From a virus, in the IMG/VR virus record IMGVR_UViG_3300028592_000024, positions 1 to 47,422 of that record: 47,422 nt of DNA. The stretch is one strand, 5' to 3'. A model generated the notes under the pieces. The model did not search any database. It saw only the letters and a list, made by a program, of their open reading frames with translations, and was not told the DNA's origin. Position numbers and translations under genes: made by a program. Positions 15,990 through 23,716 of this stretch are shown here, piece after piece. The first letter of the stretch is position 1. Each line of letters starts with the position of its first letter.

Positions 15990-16258
15990 TACGCCTCCAT
16001 TATATCATTGAGACAATCTTTGCAGATAGGACACAGCTTAACCACCACCCCGTGGTTCTCCTTGGTAATCAACTCGCTACAGATAGTACAGCCGGTCTGA
16101 CCTTTGGCTCTCTCACCCTTCCTGATGGTAGCCTGTTCCGGTGCGTCGATAGAGATGCTAACACCGTTGCGGTACAGGTCTTCAACCCTGATCACCACCT
16201 TCTCTTTACCCTCACCGATCACGATTGCCTGGCCAATCTCTCTCGTCAGTATCAGCAT
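15989..16258 (-). CDS. CsrA-like RNA-binding domain fused to a zinc ribbon
   Basis: 89 aa. Residues 1-45 resemble CsrA/RsmA: MLILTREIGQAIVIG, a VVIRVEDL strand, then VSISIDAPEQATI, with the LTR (R6) and a later Arg that contact GGA-containing RNA in CsrA. Residues 57-85 form a zinc ribbon (CTIC and CPICKDC). CsrA binds GGA in mRNA leaders to block or stabilise translation, so this could redirect host or phage expression. The zinc fusion is not a standard CsrA layout. It is coupled to the nuclease gene by TAATG and lies 3 nt after the UDG gene. Confidence 0.75.
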   Translation of the reverse strand: MLILTREIGQAIVIGEGKEKVVIRVEDLYRNGVSISIDAPEQATIRKGERAKGQTGCTICSELITKENHGVVVKLCPICKDCLNDIMEA

Positions 16259-16261
16259 ACG

Positions 16262-16909
16262 TTACCCTCCTAAGATATGGTCCTCGATTGCGTTGCAGAT
16301 GACCACCACGCAATTCTGTATGACGTACCCACGCTGGGCTATGTTAACTCCAGACTTCAACAAGGAGCCTGGGTGGATGATGTCAACAACGTGGATGTGC
16401 TTCGGTAGTTTGACGCTGTGCTTATAGCCCTGGTGCATATAGTCTCTGGCTACCGCTCCTACTGCTACTATCAGCTTGGGCTGACAGATGTCTATGAACT
16501 CTGACAGTCGCTCCTTGCAGCAACCGATCTGGTCGGGGCACGGCTCGGATACCTTACCCCTCCTACCTGTATCGGGGTCAACCTCCTTTGGTATGCAGCA
16601 GACTAGGTTGGTCATGGCGTAGGGTATCTCTGGAACCATTTGGTCGATACCCGTGTCATGATCTTTTACTCGGCAATGGGGTATCGCCTGGTAGATCATA
16701 TAATCCAGTAGTTTACCAGCCGGACCCACGAACGGCCTGCCCGCACCATCCTCGCTTTCGCCCGGTGCCTCACCTATGAACAGCAGGTCCGCCGGTATCG
16801 TACCCCTTGCGAACACTAGCTTCCGTGCCCTGTCACAGTAATCAGAGCCGCATCCACCGGCCCACTTCTTCTTGTGCAACTCATACGGTGTCAGGTTTAT
16901 GGGTGGCAC
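16262..16909 (-). CDS. uracil-DNA glycosylase, family 4-like
   Basis: 215 aa. Motif A is IGEAPGESEDGAGRPFVG (46-ish), with the family 4 pattern GEAPG-x2-E, and the C-terminal loop is IIHPGSLLKS. Cys residues near 20, 25 and around 110 may ligate the Fe-S cluster of family 4. The enzyme excises uracil from DNA. In a phage that may carry hydroxymethyl-dU or modified thymidines, it could remove uracil left by incomplete pyrimidine synthesis or attack host DNA. GTG start at 16909 with AGGAGG upstream, next to the RuvC stop. Confidence 0.82.
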   Translation of the reverse strand: MPPINLTPYELHKKKWAGGCGSDYCDRARKLVFARGTIPADLLFIGEAPGESEDGAGRPFVGPAGKLLDYMIYQAIPHCRVKDHDTGIDQMVPEIPYAMTNLVCCIPKEVDPDTGRRGKVSEPCPDQIGCCKERLSEFIDICQPKLIVAVGAVARDYMHQGYKHSVKLPKHIHVVDIIHPGSLLKSGVNIAQRGYVIQNCVVVICNAIEDHILGG

Positions 16910-17389
16910 TCACTCCTCCTTTCCGTTGTTGACTCTAAGACAATACTCAAGGAGCAACAAAGCGTCTGATGTAGCCAGGGTCACCCTCTCGTCAGGCCAC
17001 AACTCCTGTGCCTTGGCTTTCAGCCTGCCCTTGAACACAGACTTAGACTCGGTCTTCTTCTTGGTCGGTAGACCCAGTGCCTTCTGCCACTTCATCGGTG
17101 ACACGGTCTCAAACCTAGCACGACTGGCCACTAACGCCATCCTGATAGAGCCATAGTTCATGCCTAGCTTGAACGCCGAGATGCTACCGTTTAGCGGCAT
17201 GGCGTGGACCAACTCGACAACCGCCACTATCTGACTACCAGGGTATGCGTTGATTACCTCTAGTAAGTCACGCTCGGTCTGGGGCATGGGTACCGAAGTC
17301 AGGATACCTTCGTGTAGCATGGCTATGCCGCCACTTAATCCCGGATCAATACCCATCCATACCTTGGATCTGCCTACTATCTTAGGCAT
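16910..17389 (-). CDS. RuvC-like Holliday junction resolvase
   Basis: About 159 aa. RNase H-fold motifs are MGIDPGLSGGIAM near the N-terminus, the acidic strand VAVVELVHAMP, the KWQKALGL basic helix, and the final TLATSDALLLLEYC with the catalytic Asp. Resolves recombination or replication junctions before packaging. The second ATG (17389) is preferred because GGAGG lies 5 nt upstream of it and only 2 nt from the first. Confidence 0.85.
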   Translation of the reverse strand: MPKIVGRSKVWMGIDPGLSGGIAMLHEGILTSVPMPQTERDLLEVINAYPGSQIVAVVELVHAMPLNGSISAFKLGMNYGSIRMALVASRARFETVSPMKWQKALGLPTKKKTESKSVFKGRLKAKAQELWPDERVTLATSDALLLLEYCLRVNNGKEE

Positions 17390-17406
17390 CATTTCCTCCT
17401 CTTATT

Positions 17407-17450
17407 GAGAGTGCTATCGCTTCCTCCTTCAGAGAGCGCTATCGCTTCCT
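17407..17450. repeat. 19-bp direct repeat pair
   Basis: GAGAGTGCTATCGCTTCCT (17407-17425) and GAGAGCGCTATCGCTTCCT (17432-17450), one mismatch, 25 bp apart. The second copy covers the amber stop of the adjacent small gene (CTA at 17439-17441 on the plus strand). It may be a local duplication or a paired protein site. Confidence 0.6.
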
Positions 17451-17687
17451 TTTCCCTAGTACGGTTACGGTTACCGACTCGTCCTCGTTGACGACCACTC
17501 TAACCTCCATGGCGTACCTTCTTGCAGAGGCGTTGTTACGTATCTGCTGTGCCATCGTATAGCCACGACCGTTGAAGTCGCGACCTGGATAGATGGTGAA
17601 GGGTTCTGTGGTTGCAAACCATTCCTTCCAGGGATACCTCCTGGTATGAAGGTTGTTCTTCTTCGGCCTGCCACTGTGCACGGCCAC
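17439..17687 (-). CDS. small basic protein, 82 aa, amber-terminated
   Basis: Starts at GTG 17687, 5 nt after AAAGGAGG, as MAVHSGRPKKNNLHTRRY. It is basic, with FTIYPGRDFNGRGYT and NASARRYAMEVRV segments, and ends KRKR followed by TAG. If the amber codon is suppressed, the frame stays open for another 19 sense codons to a TAA overlapping the RuvC start. Probably nucleic-acid binding from charge; no family recognised. Confidence 0.62.
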   Translation of the reverse strand: MAVHSGRPKKNNLHTRRYPWKEWFATTEPFTIYPGRDFNGRGYTMAQQIRNNASARRYAMEVRVVVNEDESVTVTVLGKRKR

Positions 17688-17767
17688 GTCAACCTCCTTT
17701 CTATCACAACAACAAGCCCCACCCGCCGTGTCCTTGTTGAGCACGGTAGGTGGGGCGGGATCAACTC

Positions 17768-19237
17768 TTACGTGGCGACTCGAACGGGCTTCTTCTTACC
17801 TGGCTTAGACTCTGGTTCAGGTGTGGGTTCCGGTTCGGGTACCAGATCAAATCCTTGATCCGGTTCAAGGTTGGGTTCAGCCTTCCTGGCCTTACGCTTG
17901 TCACGGTTCTCCTCTCTACGCTTGATCTCCTGTTCCTTGGCAGCCTCGATCTCCTTCTTGGTTGGCTGACCCTTAGCAGGAGGCGGCTCGTCCCCGTCAC
18001 CCTGGTCCTTTGGATCGCCAAGGTCGATGCCACCCAGGTCCGGGCACTCAGCGATGGTACTGATCTGGGTCTCTGGGTCAGTGTCGTACTTGGGCTTAAC
18101 AGAGCCGTCGGTCATCTTCTGGTTACTGGCGAACAGTCTCCACGCCTTCACCAGGATAGCCAGCTTCTCACTGTTAGTGGACACCAACTTGAGCAGCTTC
18201 CTCGCTACGTTCAACACGCCATCACCCTTGCCGAACGCGGCCCAAAATTCAACGGCTTTGTCCCACATAGAGAAGTCAATCAACTCCTCCTTCGCCTCAC
18301 CACCTCTGACGGCTGCCAGGTAGACACCCTCACCGGTCTGACTTGCTGCCATCATATACATCATACCGGCGGCGAATCCCAGGTTGATATACTCTTTGAT
18401 GGAGTTGTCACTGTTCTCATCATAGACGTGACTGACGCAACGCATGAGCCTGGGGTGCTTCTCCAGGAAGTTCAACACCTCGTCGTGTGTACGTCTCGGG
18501 GAGAACGAATGCTCTCCGTTGCCGGTCCGGTGCCACAACAATCGGATAGCCATGTCGGTGATCTTCGCGGCAGCCTTGCGATCCTCTGGCTTCTTGTTGC
18601 GGAAGTACTCTGAGCGGAAGATCACGTCGCTGATGGAACGCGCCTTGCAGGTGTCCATCGTGTTGACCACCCTATCGGTCTCGCTCAACCCGTAGACGAT
18701 CAGCTTGTCTATCACACAGGGCTGACCATCCCACAACTCCATCCACCGTGCGTGCTTCTGCCGCAACTGGTCTGCCACGATCAGGGCAGGTAGGGTGTGC
18801 TGCCCGTTGAGAACCAGTGCCGTCTTGCCGATCAGGATAGGCTCGCCGTTCACGGTCTCTCTGTCACCGTTGGGTGAACCATCTTCGTGCATGCCGTTAG
18901 GTCCAGCCCACCGTCTGTTCAAGATGGTCTGCGTAAGGTTACTAAAGTTGCTCTGGTAGAACGGCCTGTTGTTGATGTTGTTCAGACACCACACCGGCTT
19001 GTTGTCGGCGTCCTTGAACAACGGGTCTAACCACTTGATACCGTACTGGTCCTTGAATTTCTTAACCTCATCTTCATCCCAGGTTGCCCCGAGTAGGAAG
19101 ATAGCATGTTCGACGGTGACTGGGGTAGCACCCCACGCCTCTTCGATAGCAACCTCCGGGTACTTAACCGGACGCTCTACTGCCTGGTCAACCAGTTTGC
19201 CGGACGCCTTAGTCTTCTTGGGGGTTTTCGTAGCCAT
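17768..19237 (-). CDS. large ParB/sulfiredoxin-fold-like protein with charged C-terminal tail
   Basis: 489 aa. A ParB-like core is suggested by ILIGKTALVLNGQHTLPAL (136-151), where NGQHT occupies the DGxHR position with Thr in place of Arg. A long helical region follows (160-370) and then a highly charged low-complexity tail rich in KKEIEAAKEQE and PEPEPTPEPE units. Similar proteins in other phages have no established function. It could be nucleotide-using or DNA-binding; the changed last motif residue argues for caution. AAGGAG precedes ATG. Confidence 0.62.
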   Translation of the reverse strand: MATKTPKKTKASGKLVDQAVERPVKYPEVAIEEAWGATPVTVEHAIFLLGATWDEDEVKKFKDQYGIKWLDPLFKDADNKPVWCLNNINNRPFYQSNFSNLTQTILNRRWAGPNGMHEDGSPNGDRETVNGEPILIGKTALVLNGQHTLPALIVADQLRQKHARWMELWDGQPCVIDKLIVYGLSETDRVVNTMDTCKARSISDVIFRSEYFRNKKPEDRKAAAKITDMAIRLLWHRTGNGEHSFSPRRTHDEVLNFLEKHPRLMRCVSHVYDENSDNSIKEYINLGFAAGMMYMMAASQTGEGVYLAAVRGGEAKEELIDFSMWDKAVEFWAAFGKGDGVLNVARKLLKLVSTNSEKLAILVKAWRLFASNQKMTDGSVKPKYDTDPETQISTIAECPDLGGIDLGDPKDQGDGDEPPPAKGQPTKKEIEAAKEQEIKRREENRDKRKARKAEPNLEPDQGFDLVPEPEPTPEPESKPGKKKPVRVAT

Positions 19238-19265
19238 TGTTATAGCTCCTTGTCGTTGGAGGGAT

Positions 19266-19574
19266 TCACTTAGCCGTCGGGCGTCCGACGGTCGTTGTCT
19301 TACGAATCAGCCGTTGCTCGTTGCCGTCCGTCGCTTCAATAGGAACAGCCTCTTGCTGAACCTGCTTTAACTGCATCCTCCTGAATCGGCACAATTCCAC
19401 TAAGGTAACTGATTGCAGGTCTTCATCACACAACCTACATACAGGTATCTCCCTAGATATCTCCTGTCTGGTTTCGTTGTGCTTCAGCCCCGGCACACTG
19501 CGGTATACCCTATGTACCCTCATCGTGTTATTATGTGGAACCCATACGCCGCACACCCTACATCTGTAACTCAC
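19266..19574 (-). CDS. zinc-ribbon protein, 102 aa
   Basis: Begins YRCRVCGVWV with a second pair CRLCDEDL near 46-49, forming a likely treble-clef or zinc ribbon, then a basic helical region (CRFRRMQLKQVQQ). GTG start at 19574 with AAGGAG about 10 nt upstream. First gene after the palindromic promoter at 19624-19652. It may be a transcriptional or DNA-binding adaptor. Confidence 0.62.
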   Translation of the reverse strand: MSYRCRVCGVWVPHNNTMRVHRVYRSVPGLKHNETRQEISREIPVCRLCDEDLQSVTLVELCRFRRMQLKQVQQEAVPIEATDGNEQRLIRKTTTVGRPTAK

Positions 19575-19623
19575 CGCTCATCATCTCCTTGTCGTTCGGG
19601 TTATAGGCGAAACTCTGCCGCCT

Positions 19624-19652
19624 ATTATAAACACTGGTTTAACCAGATTCAA
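19624..19652 (-). promoter_or_regulatory. leftward sigma70 promoter with operator palindrome in spacer
   Basis: Minus strand: TTGAAT (plus 19647-19652), 17-bp spacer, TATAAT (plus 19624-19629). The spacer holds the perfect palindrome CTGGTT-T-AACCAG (19633-19645), ideally placed for a repressor. A related palindrome CACTGGTTAACCAGTG occurs inside the helicase gene at 20796-20811. Confidence 0.75.
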
Positions 19653-19661
19653 CTGCAAAAT

Positions 19662-19704
19662 TTTTAGCCGCACAAATTTTGTTCAGAAATTCATGCGGCT
19701 AAAA
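19662..19704 (-). terminator. hairpin terminator after the leftward helicase operon
   Basis: TTTTAGCCGCA (19662-19672) pairs with TGCGGCTAAAA (19694-19704), an 11-bp stem with a 21-nt AT-rich loop, followed on the minus strand by A-TTTT. It lies between the stop at 19713 and the next promoter, the expected place for a terminator. Confidence 0.6.
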
Positions 19705-19712
19705 GGTTTACG

Positions 19713-20000
19713 TCAACTTTGGTTTTCAGACGGTAGTAATACCGTTTCAATTCTCAGGTTCACTATACGCTCGCTAGGGTGGCAGCCATACCCCATTATG
19801 AAACTCTCTGGAGAGGTAGTGTAGTACAGGCTAATGAACTCCTCTGCTTGGTATCGGCTATCGAATACGTGGCTTGGCCGAGGATACAGCCAATGGAACG
19901 TAAACCTCCACCATGATTCCCTTTCTCTCCAGAAGAACACCTCATACAGTATGCGGTTTGGGTCTCTCATGTCTATAAGGTCAGCCACTACCAGGAACAT
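19713..20000 (-). CDS. hypothetical protein, 95 aa
   Basis: Unrecognised. Starts MFLVVADLIDMRDPNRIL and contains an aromatic stretch (VFFWRERESWWRFTFHWLY). It lies in the run of small genes below the helicase, with a weak GGAGG site. The spacing fits a membrane-associated or SH3-like small phage protein; there is no firm evidence for a function. Confidence 0.6.
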   Translation of the reverse strand: MFLVVADLIDMRDPNRILYEVFFWRERESWWRFTFHWLYPRPSHVFDSRYQAEEFISLYYTTSPESFIMGYGCHPSERIVNLRIETVLLPSENQS

Positions 20001-20009
20001 AGTAGCCTC

Positions 20010-20306
20010 CTAGTAACCAGGGAACACCAGTACCGACACGAACTGTGGTATCTCTTCTGGAGGGAAGGTGTGGATGCTATACTCCATGATCTGCCCGTTG
20101 CGTACTATGTATTGCGGTATCTCAACCCAGGGGCCACGCCCCCTTCTTATCTCACTGGCTTGCTCGTCGTACTTCGCCTTGTCGAAGAACTCCAGCATGT
20201 GTTCTTCTAGTGGGCATATGTCTGAACACTGTAGGAATACGCAGCCGATGATCGTTCCCTTCGGCAGCTTCTGCAGATACACAATCAAGTCTTCTGCTGT
20301 CATCAT
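20010..20306 (-). CDS. small conserved phage protein, paralogue A
   Basis: 98 aa. It shares with the gene at 23432 the pattern LI-x-LQK-P-T-IG, then SD, EF-x2-KA, YIVRNGQIMEY, PQF and a final LVFPGY, so the two are paralogues. The function is unknown. It ends in TAG and starts next to the helicase stop. Confidence 0.66.
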   Translation of the reverse strand: MMTAEDLIVYLQKLPKGTIIGCVFLQCSDICPLEEHMLEFFDKAKYDEQASEIRRGRGPWVEIPQYIVRNGQIMEYSIHTFPPEEIPQFVSVLVFPGY

Positions 20307-20308
20307 GG

Positions 20309-22573
20309 TTAGCTCACATAGGTTAGTTCATGGATTGCCCTGGTGACGCCAACATAGAGGAGGTTATACTCCTGTTCCAACTGCCATGCCATCTTGGCCG
20401 AGGGGTGTGGGCAGGGTGACTCCTCTGGTTGTAGGAAGTACACCCGTTCAGACTCAAGACCCTTGGCCTTGTGAATACTACTGAACTTGACGCCAGGACT
20501 GACGGTGTCGTCTGTGAACAAGGACTTGATCTTGTGGATCACCCCCTCCACCGTTAACTGACCATCGGTGAAGCACATCACACAGTCAGCCCTGTCATTG
20601 ATGCCCATGATACGGGTCTCTGAAGGCATCTTCTTCGCTTGCTCCTTGGTTATCTCACCGAACCTCCACTCGTCCAGCTTACCAATCAAATCAGGCACAC
20701 TCTCAGCACCCATCCTGTTGACGAGATTGACAAGGTCATCACCGATCCTCCTCCCTTGTATCATGGCTCGCCTACCCTTCTTGAGAAGGCGGAAGCACTG
20801 GTTAACCAGTGGTGCGTTGGTTCTGCACAACACCATGTCACCGTCCTTGGTTGTTGGTAAGTAAGTATCCTCGTATGGAATCTCTCGCACACCCTGATCC
20901 CAGTAGTTACTCGACCGCTGAGTGGTGTACTTACCGTGACTGATCTTCCCTTCGTGCGTGTCGGGGAAGTAGGAGAAGTCTGGTACGATACGCCTAGCCT
21001 CCTCTACGATGGCCTTGCCACACCGTCTGGTAACGGTGAGGGGTAACTCCACACAACCGGCAGGGGTGTCATCCAACTCCTTCAGCATGCGAGCCATGCT
21101 CTGAGTATCGGCTCCAGTGAAACCATATATAGCCTGCCTGTCGTCACCGCACATGACCAACCGCTTACCCATCTTCCTAGCAAGGGCGTGTTGGCACCTG
21201 CCCAAGTCCTGGAACTCGTCGATCAGGAGCAGGTCGTATCGGAACACTGGTAGGTCCAGGATGACAGGCAACCAGACCATGTCAGAGTAGTCGATCATAC
21301 CCCTACTCTTCGGATCCTTGCACTTCTTGAGTATGTCAGGCACCAACTCCAGCAGGTTGTCACGATGAGTACCAACCTCCACGTCGTACCTGTCGATCAG
21401 GTAGTCCAGATTATCCTCAGTTGGGTCACTGAGTGTGACCTTACAGAGCCGTACCAACTCTGCCGCAGCCGATGGTAGGATTGGGTCTTTCTCCCTGAGT
21501 ACCCTAATGTCCAGACCAGTTAGTTCCTCCATGATCAGGTATGTTACTAGTCTGTCATCGTCGGGCACCTCCAGTTTACCCATCGACTTGAGTACCGACC
21601 GGTAACCCAGACCGTGCATAGTCTTGGCCTCTACTCCTTGAGGCACCCTGTCTTTCAACACCCTTGCGATAGACGTATTGTATGCACACATGCAGATGAA
21701 CCTGGCACCCTTACTCTCCTCCAGAGAATCCCATACCAGAGCCTGTTGCTCTGATGGTGTGATCTTGGGGATGCCGCCAGTCACCATGTCCAAGCCACCG
21801 ATCAGAGTTGTAGTCTTACCAGTACCAGCCCTCGCCTTCACCATCAGGTGTGGTGGTAGTCCACTACGACGATGTTCTCTGGAGGAAAGGGGATCATGTT
21901 CATGGGCTACCACTGTAGGCTCAGTCCCACTATTCGGTATAACTCGGAGGGGCTTTTTGATCTTGCTTCTGAGCATTGCGGATAGTCCAGACTTGCCACC
22001 ACCGGTTGATCTCGTACTCCCTGGTTCGGCAGAGTTCTCGCTGGTGTCGTTCGTACCAGTTGACGGTGAACTCTGAGAACTCGCCTGCGATCTCACCACA
22101 GGGGTTGAGGATGGCTGGTACTGTGAGGGTTGGGTAGGGTCCGGGCTATGCTCACCCTCAGATTCATCGGTGATATCGACATCCGTATCTTCTACAGACT
22201 GCACACCACCTTCGGAGGGGGTTGTAGATGTTTCGGTAGGGTTTGCTTCCTCGCTGATCTTCCCATCGAGAGTAGCCTCGCTCGCCTCCGCGAACGGGTC
22301 ATCCACCACGGTGATAAGGTCTGGAGCTTCAACCTTCTTCACCTCTACTCCAACCCTACCAGTGTTGTTACTCCCGCCGTAGGGCTGTACCTCTACACGG
22401 AACTTCTGTGCCGAGCGGAACACAACCTGTCTCTTGGTGGTAAGGTTGGTACAGTAGTAACGCCAACCCCTACCACGGAACCCTTGCTCAATACGGTCCA
22501 CTCTTACCGTGGTGAGTTTATCACTCACCTTGGCCCTGTAGGTCTTGCCAATCTGAATCTCGTCGTGTCGCAT
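20309..22573 (-). CDS. UvrD/Rep-like superfamily 1 helicase
   Basis: 754 aa. The N-terminal 65 residues form a small beta-rich domain, followed by a Ser/Thr/Glu/Pro low-complexity linker (to about 200). Helicase motifs then run in order: Walker A KARAGTGKTTT, Walker B LLIDEFQDL, motif III MCGDDRQAIYGFTGA, a VTRRCG motif IV, and at the C-terminus SSIHKAKGLESERV and LLYVGVTRA (motifs V-VI). It is a complete 3'-5' helicase, probably for replication or repair. It has a GGGAG site and is preceded by an extended -10 promoter. Confidence 0.9.
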   Translation of the reverse strand: MRHDEIQIGKTYRAKVSDKLTTVRVDRIEQGFRGRGWRYYCTNLTTKRQVVFRSAQKFRVEVQPYGGSNNTGRVGVEVKKVEAPDLITVVDDPFAEASEATLDGKISEEANPTETSTTPSEGGVQSVEDTDVDITDESEGEHSPDPTQPSQYQPSSTPVVRSQASSQSSPSTGTNDTSENSAEPGSTRSTGGGKSGLSAMLRSKIKKPLRVIPNSGTEPTVVAHEHDPLSSREHRRSGLPPHLMVKARAGTGKTTTLIGGLDMVTGGIPKITPSEQQALVWDSLEESKGARFICMCAYNTSIARVLKDRVPQGVEAKTMHGLGYRSVLKSMGKLEVPDDDRLVTYLIMEELTGLDIRVLREKDPILPSAAAELVRLCKVTLSDPTEDNLDYLIDRYDVEVGTHRDNLLELVPDILKKCKDPKSRGMIDYSDMVWLPVILDLPVFRYDLLLIDEFQDLGRCQHALARKMGKRLVMCGDDRQAIYGFTGADTQSMARMLKELDDTPAGCVELPLTVTRRCGKAIVEEARRIVPDFSYFPDTHEGKISHGKYTTQRSSNYWDQGVREIPYEDTYLPTTKDGDMVLCRTNAPLVNQCFRLLKKGRRAMIQGRRIGDDLVNLVNRMGAESVPDLIGKLDEWRFGEITKEQAKKMPSETRIMGINDRADCVMCFTDGQLTVEGVIHKIKSLFTDDTVSPGVKFSSIHKAKGLESERVYFLQPEESPCPHPSAKMAWQLEQEYNLLYVGVTRAIHELTYVS
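21875..21890 (+). repeat. representative copy of the dispersed motif TTCTCTGGAGGAAAGG
   Basis: The core TCTGGAGGA (either strand) occurs about 15 times in the window by eye: near 4775, 5585, 9711, 10354, 13949, 21717, 21877, 25263, 25443, 27905, 34806, 43786, 44100, 45974 and 46445. Eight more share TCTGGAGG. About half of the sites in leftward genes are in each orientation, and many lie inside coding sequence, so Shine-Dalgarno use does not explain them. Confidence 0.6.
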
Positions 22574-22607
22574 GTCTATTCTCCCTGGTTAGGTTTAATA
22601 CTCCCCA

Positions 22608-22616
22608 ATTATAACA
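22608..22616 (-). promoter_or_regulatory. extended -10 promoter for the helicase gene
   Basis: Minus strand TG-T-TATAAT (plus 22608-22616), 35 bp before the helicase ATG. There is no good -35, so it depends on the extended -10. Confidence 0.4.
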
Positions 22617-22624
22617 GAGCGGGG

Positions 22625-22906
22625 TTACTCTTCATACCGATCAGGGTCAAGCATCTCGTATACCAGACACGCCTCGGTTATGTCTTCCTCACTACGCCCC
22701 TCCTTCTCAGCCACCGCCCTGACCGCAGCCCTTGCAGCCTCCGCGTACTCGTGGCTGATCTGCCAGTCGTCGCACTGTCCATCCCTGTAGTGCTGCCAGA
22801 TCAGACCCTGTATCCTCCGAGGAACCATAGCCCAGTGCTTCCTGCACATGAGCATCTCCGGCTTGACTGGTGTGTTACAGCATGCGGCGTGACAGGTGTG
22901 TGCCAT
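22625..22906 (-). CDS. small zinc-finger phage protein, 93 aa
   Basis: N-terminal CHAACCNTPVKPEMLMCRKHW matches a family common in phages (CHxxxC, VPxxLMCxxHW), with four Cys/His zinc ligands in the first 26 residues. The rest is helical, acidic at the end. AGGAG precedes ATG. The role is unknown, possibly a nucleic-acid or protein adaptor. Confidence 0.72.
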   Translation of the reverse strand: MAHTCHAACCNTPVKPEMLMCRKHWAMVPRRIQGLIWQHYRDGQCDDWQISHEYAEAARAAVRAVAEKEGRSEEDITEACLVYEMLDPDRYEE

Positions 22907-23326
22907 TTAGGTTCTCCTATACTTGCGTCTAGTTGGGTTGTACTTCTTACGCTTGTGCTTCGGTTTGTACATGGGACTCTTTGGGTCGGTGTACATCTTG
23001 ATGCGTAGCATACTGGTAAGCCTTCCCTGTGCTGCCCAGAAGCTACGCTTTCTATCTCTACTGTCAAACTCAACCTTGTAGTGACAGCTTTTACACAGAG
23101 GTATCAGTGGCTCCAGGTCCATGCCGACCAACACTTCTCTGGAGTAAGAGGTATGGTGTATCTCACTGGCCCTGTTAAGACAGCACCTACACTCTGTACC
23201 CTTCAATACTAGTACCCTGGTTCTGATGGTTGACCACAAGTCACTCATCAGGTAGGACCAGTATGATGGGAAGCCTAGTCTCTTGAGTACAACATCTCTC
23301 TTCTGATACTCTGTTAGCTCTTTCAT
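22907..23326 (-). CDS. HNH endonuclease
   Basis: 139 aa from ATG 23326 (GTGGAG 7 nt upstream). Zinc-type HNH: CRCC, then EIHHTSYSR with the catalytic His, GMDLEPLIPLCKSCH as the second zinc pair and loop. A basic tail follows (KPKHKRKKYNPTRRK). It may be a homing endonuclease or a packaging or nicking nuclease; no insertion boundary is visible. Confidence 0.8.
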   Translation of the reverse strand: MKELTEYQKRDVVLKRLGFPSYWSYLMSDLWSTIRTRVLVLKGTECRCCLNRASEIHHTSYSREVLVGMDLEPLIPLCKSCHYKVEFDSRDRKRSFWAAQGRLTSMLRIKMYTDPKSPMYKPKHKRKKYNPTRRKYRRT

Positions 23327-23374
23327 CTTAAAACTCCACTCTTTCCTCCATCCCAACAGCCGCCGTCCACCACT

Positions 23375-23403
23375 AAAATACTCCTTTCTAGAGTAGAAAT
23401 CAA
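23375..23403 (-). promoter_or_regulatory. possible leftward promoter upstream of HNH gene
   Basis: Minus strand TTGATT, 17-bp spacer, TATTTT (plus 23398-23403 and 23375-23380). It sits between GCCGCCG and CGGCGGC arms (about 23360-23415), which could form a large hairpin. Confidence 0.4.
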
Positions 23404-23431
23404 GGGGCGGCGGCGATTCCGGTAGTCAAAA

Positions 23432-23716
23432 TCAATTGCCGGGGAAGATTAGTAGTGGTATGAACTGTGGCTCCTCATCCTTGGGCCAGGTGAGGGGATC
23501 ATACTCCATGATGCGACCATTGCGGAGTACGTACCGTTCTGGTCGGGAGTATCTAGGGTAGTTAGAATCACTATCCCTCTCAGCCTTACCGTAGAACTCT
23601 ATCTCTTGTAACTCCATAGGCTCGTAGTCAGAGTGTAGCCTGTACATAACCCCGATGACCGTGTCCTGTGGGTACTTCTGCAGATGCTCGATCAGTTCCT
23701 TTACAGTGATCATCAC
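23432..23716 (-). CDS. small conserved phage protein, paralogue B
   Basis: 94 aa, related to the 20010-20306 product (LIEHLQKYPQDTVIG, SDYEPMEL, YVLRNGRIMEYD, PQFIPLLIFPGN). The start overlaps the end of the upstream gene; either GTG 23716 or ATG 23713 could be used. The function is unknown. Confidence 0.68.
   Translation of the reverse strand: MMITVKELIEHLQKYPQDTVIGVMYRLHSDYEPMELQEIEFYGKAERDSDSNYPRYSRPERYVLRNGRIMEYDPLTWPKDEEPQFIPLLIFPGN

Noticed and set aside
20796-20811. CACTGGTTAACCAGTG palindrome in the helicase gene as a second operator
   Set aside because: It codes for conserved helicase residues and could be chance, so it is mentioned only as related to the 19633 palindrome.
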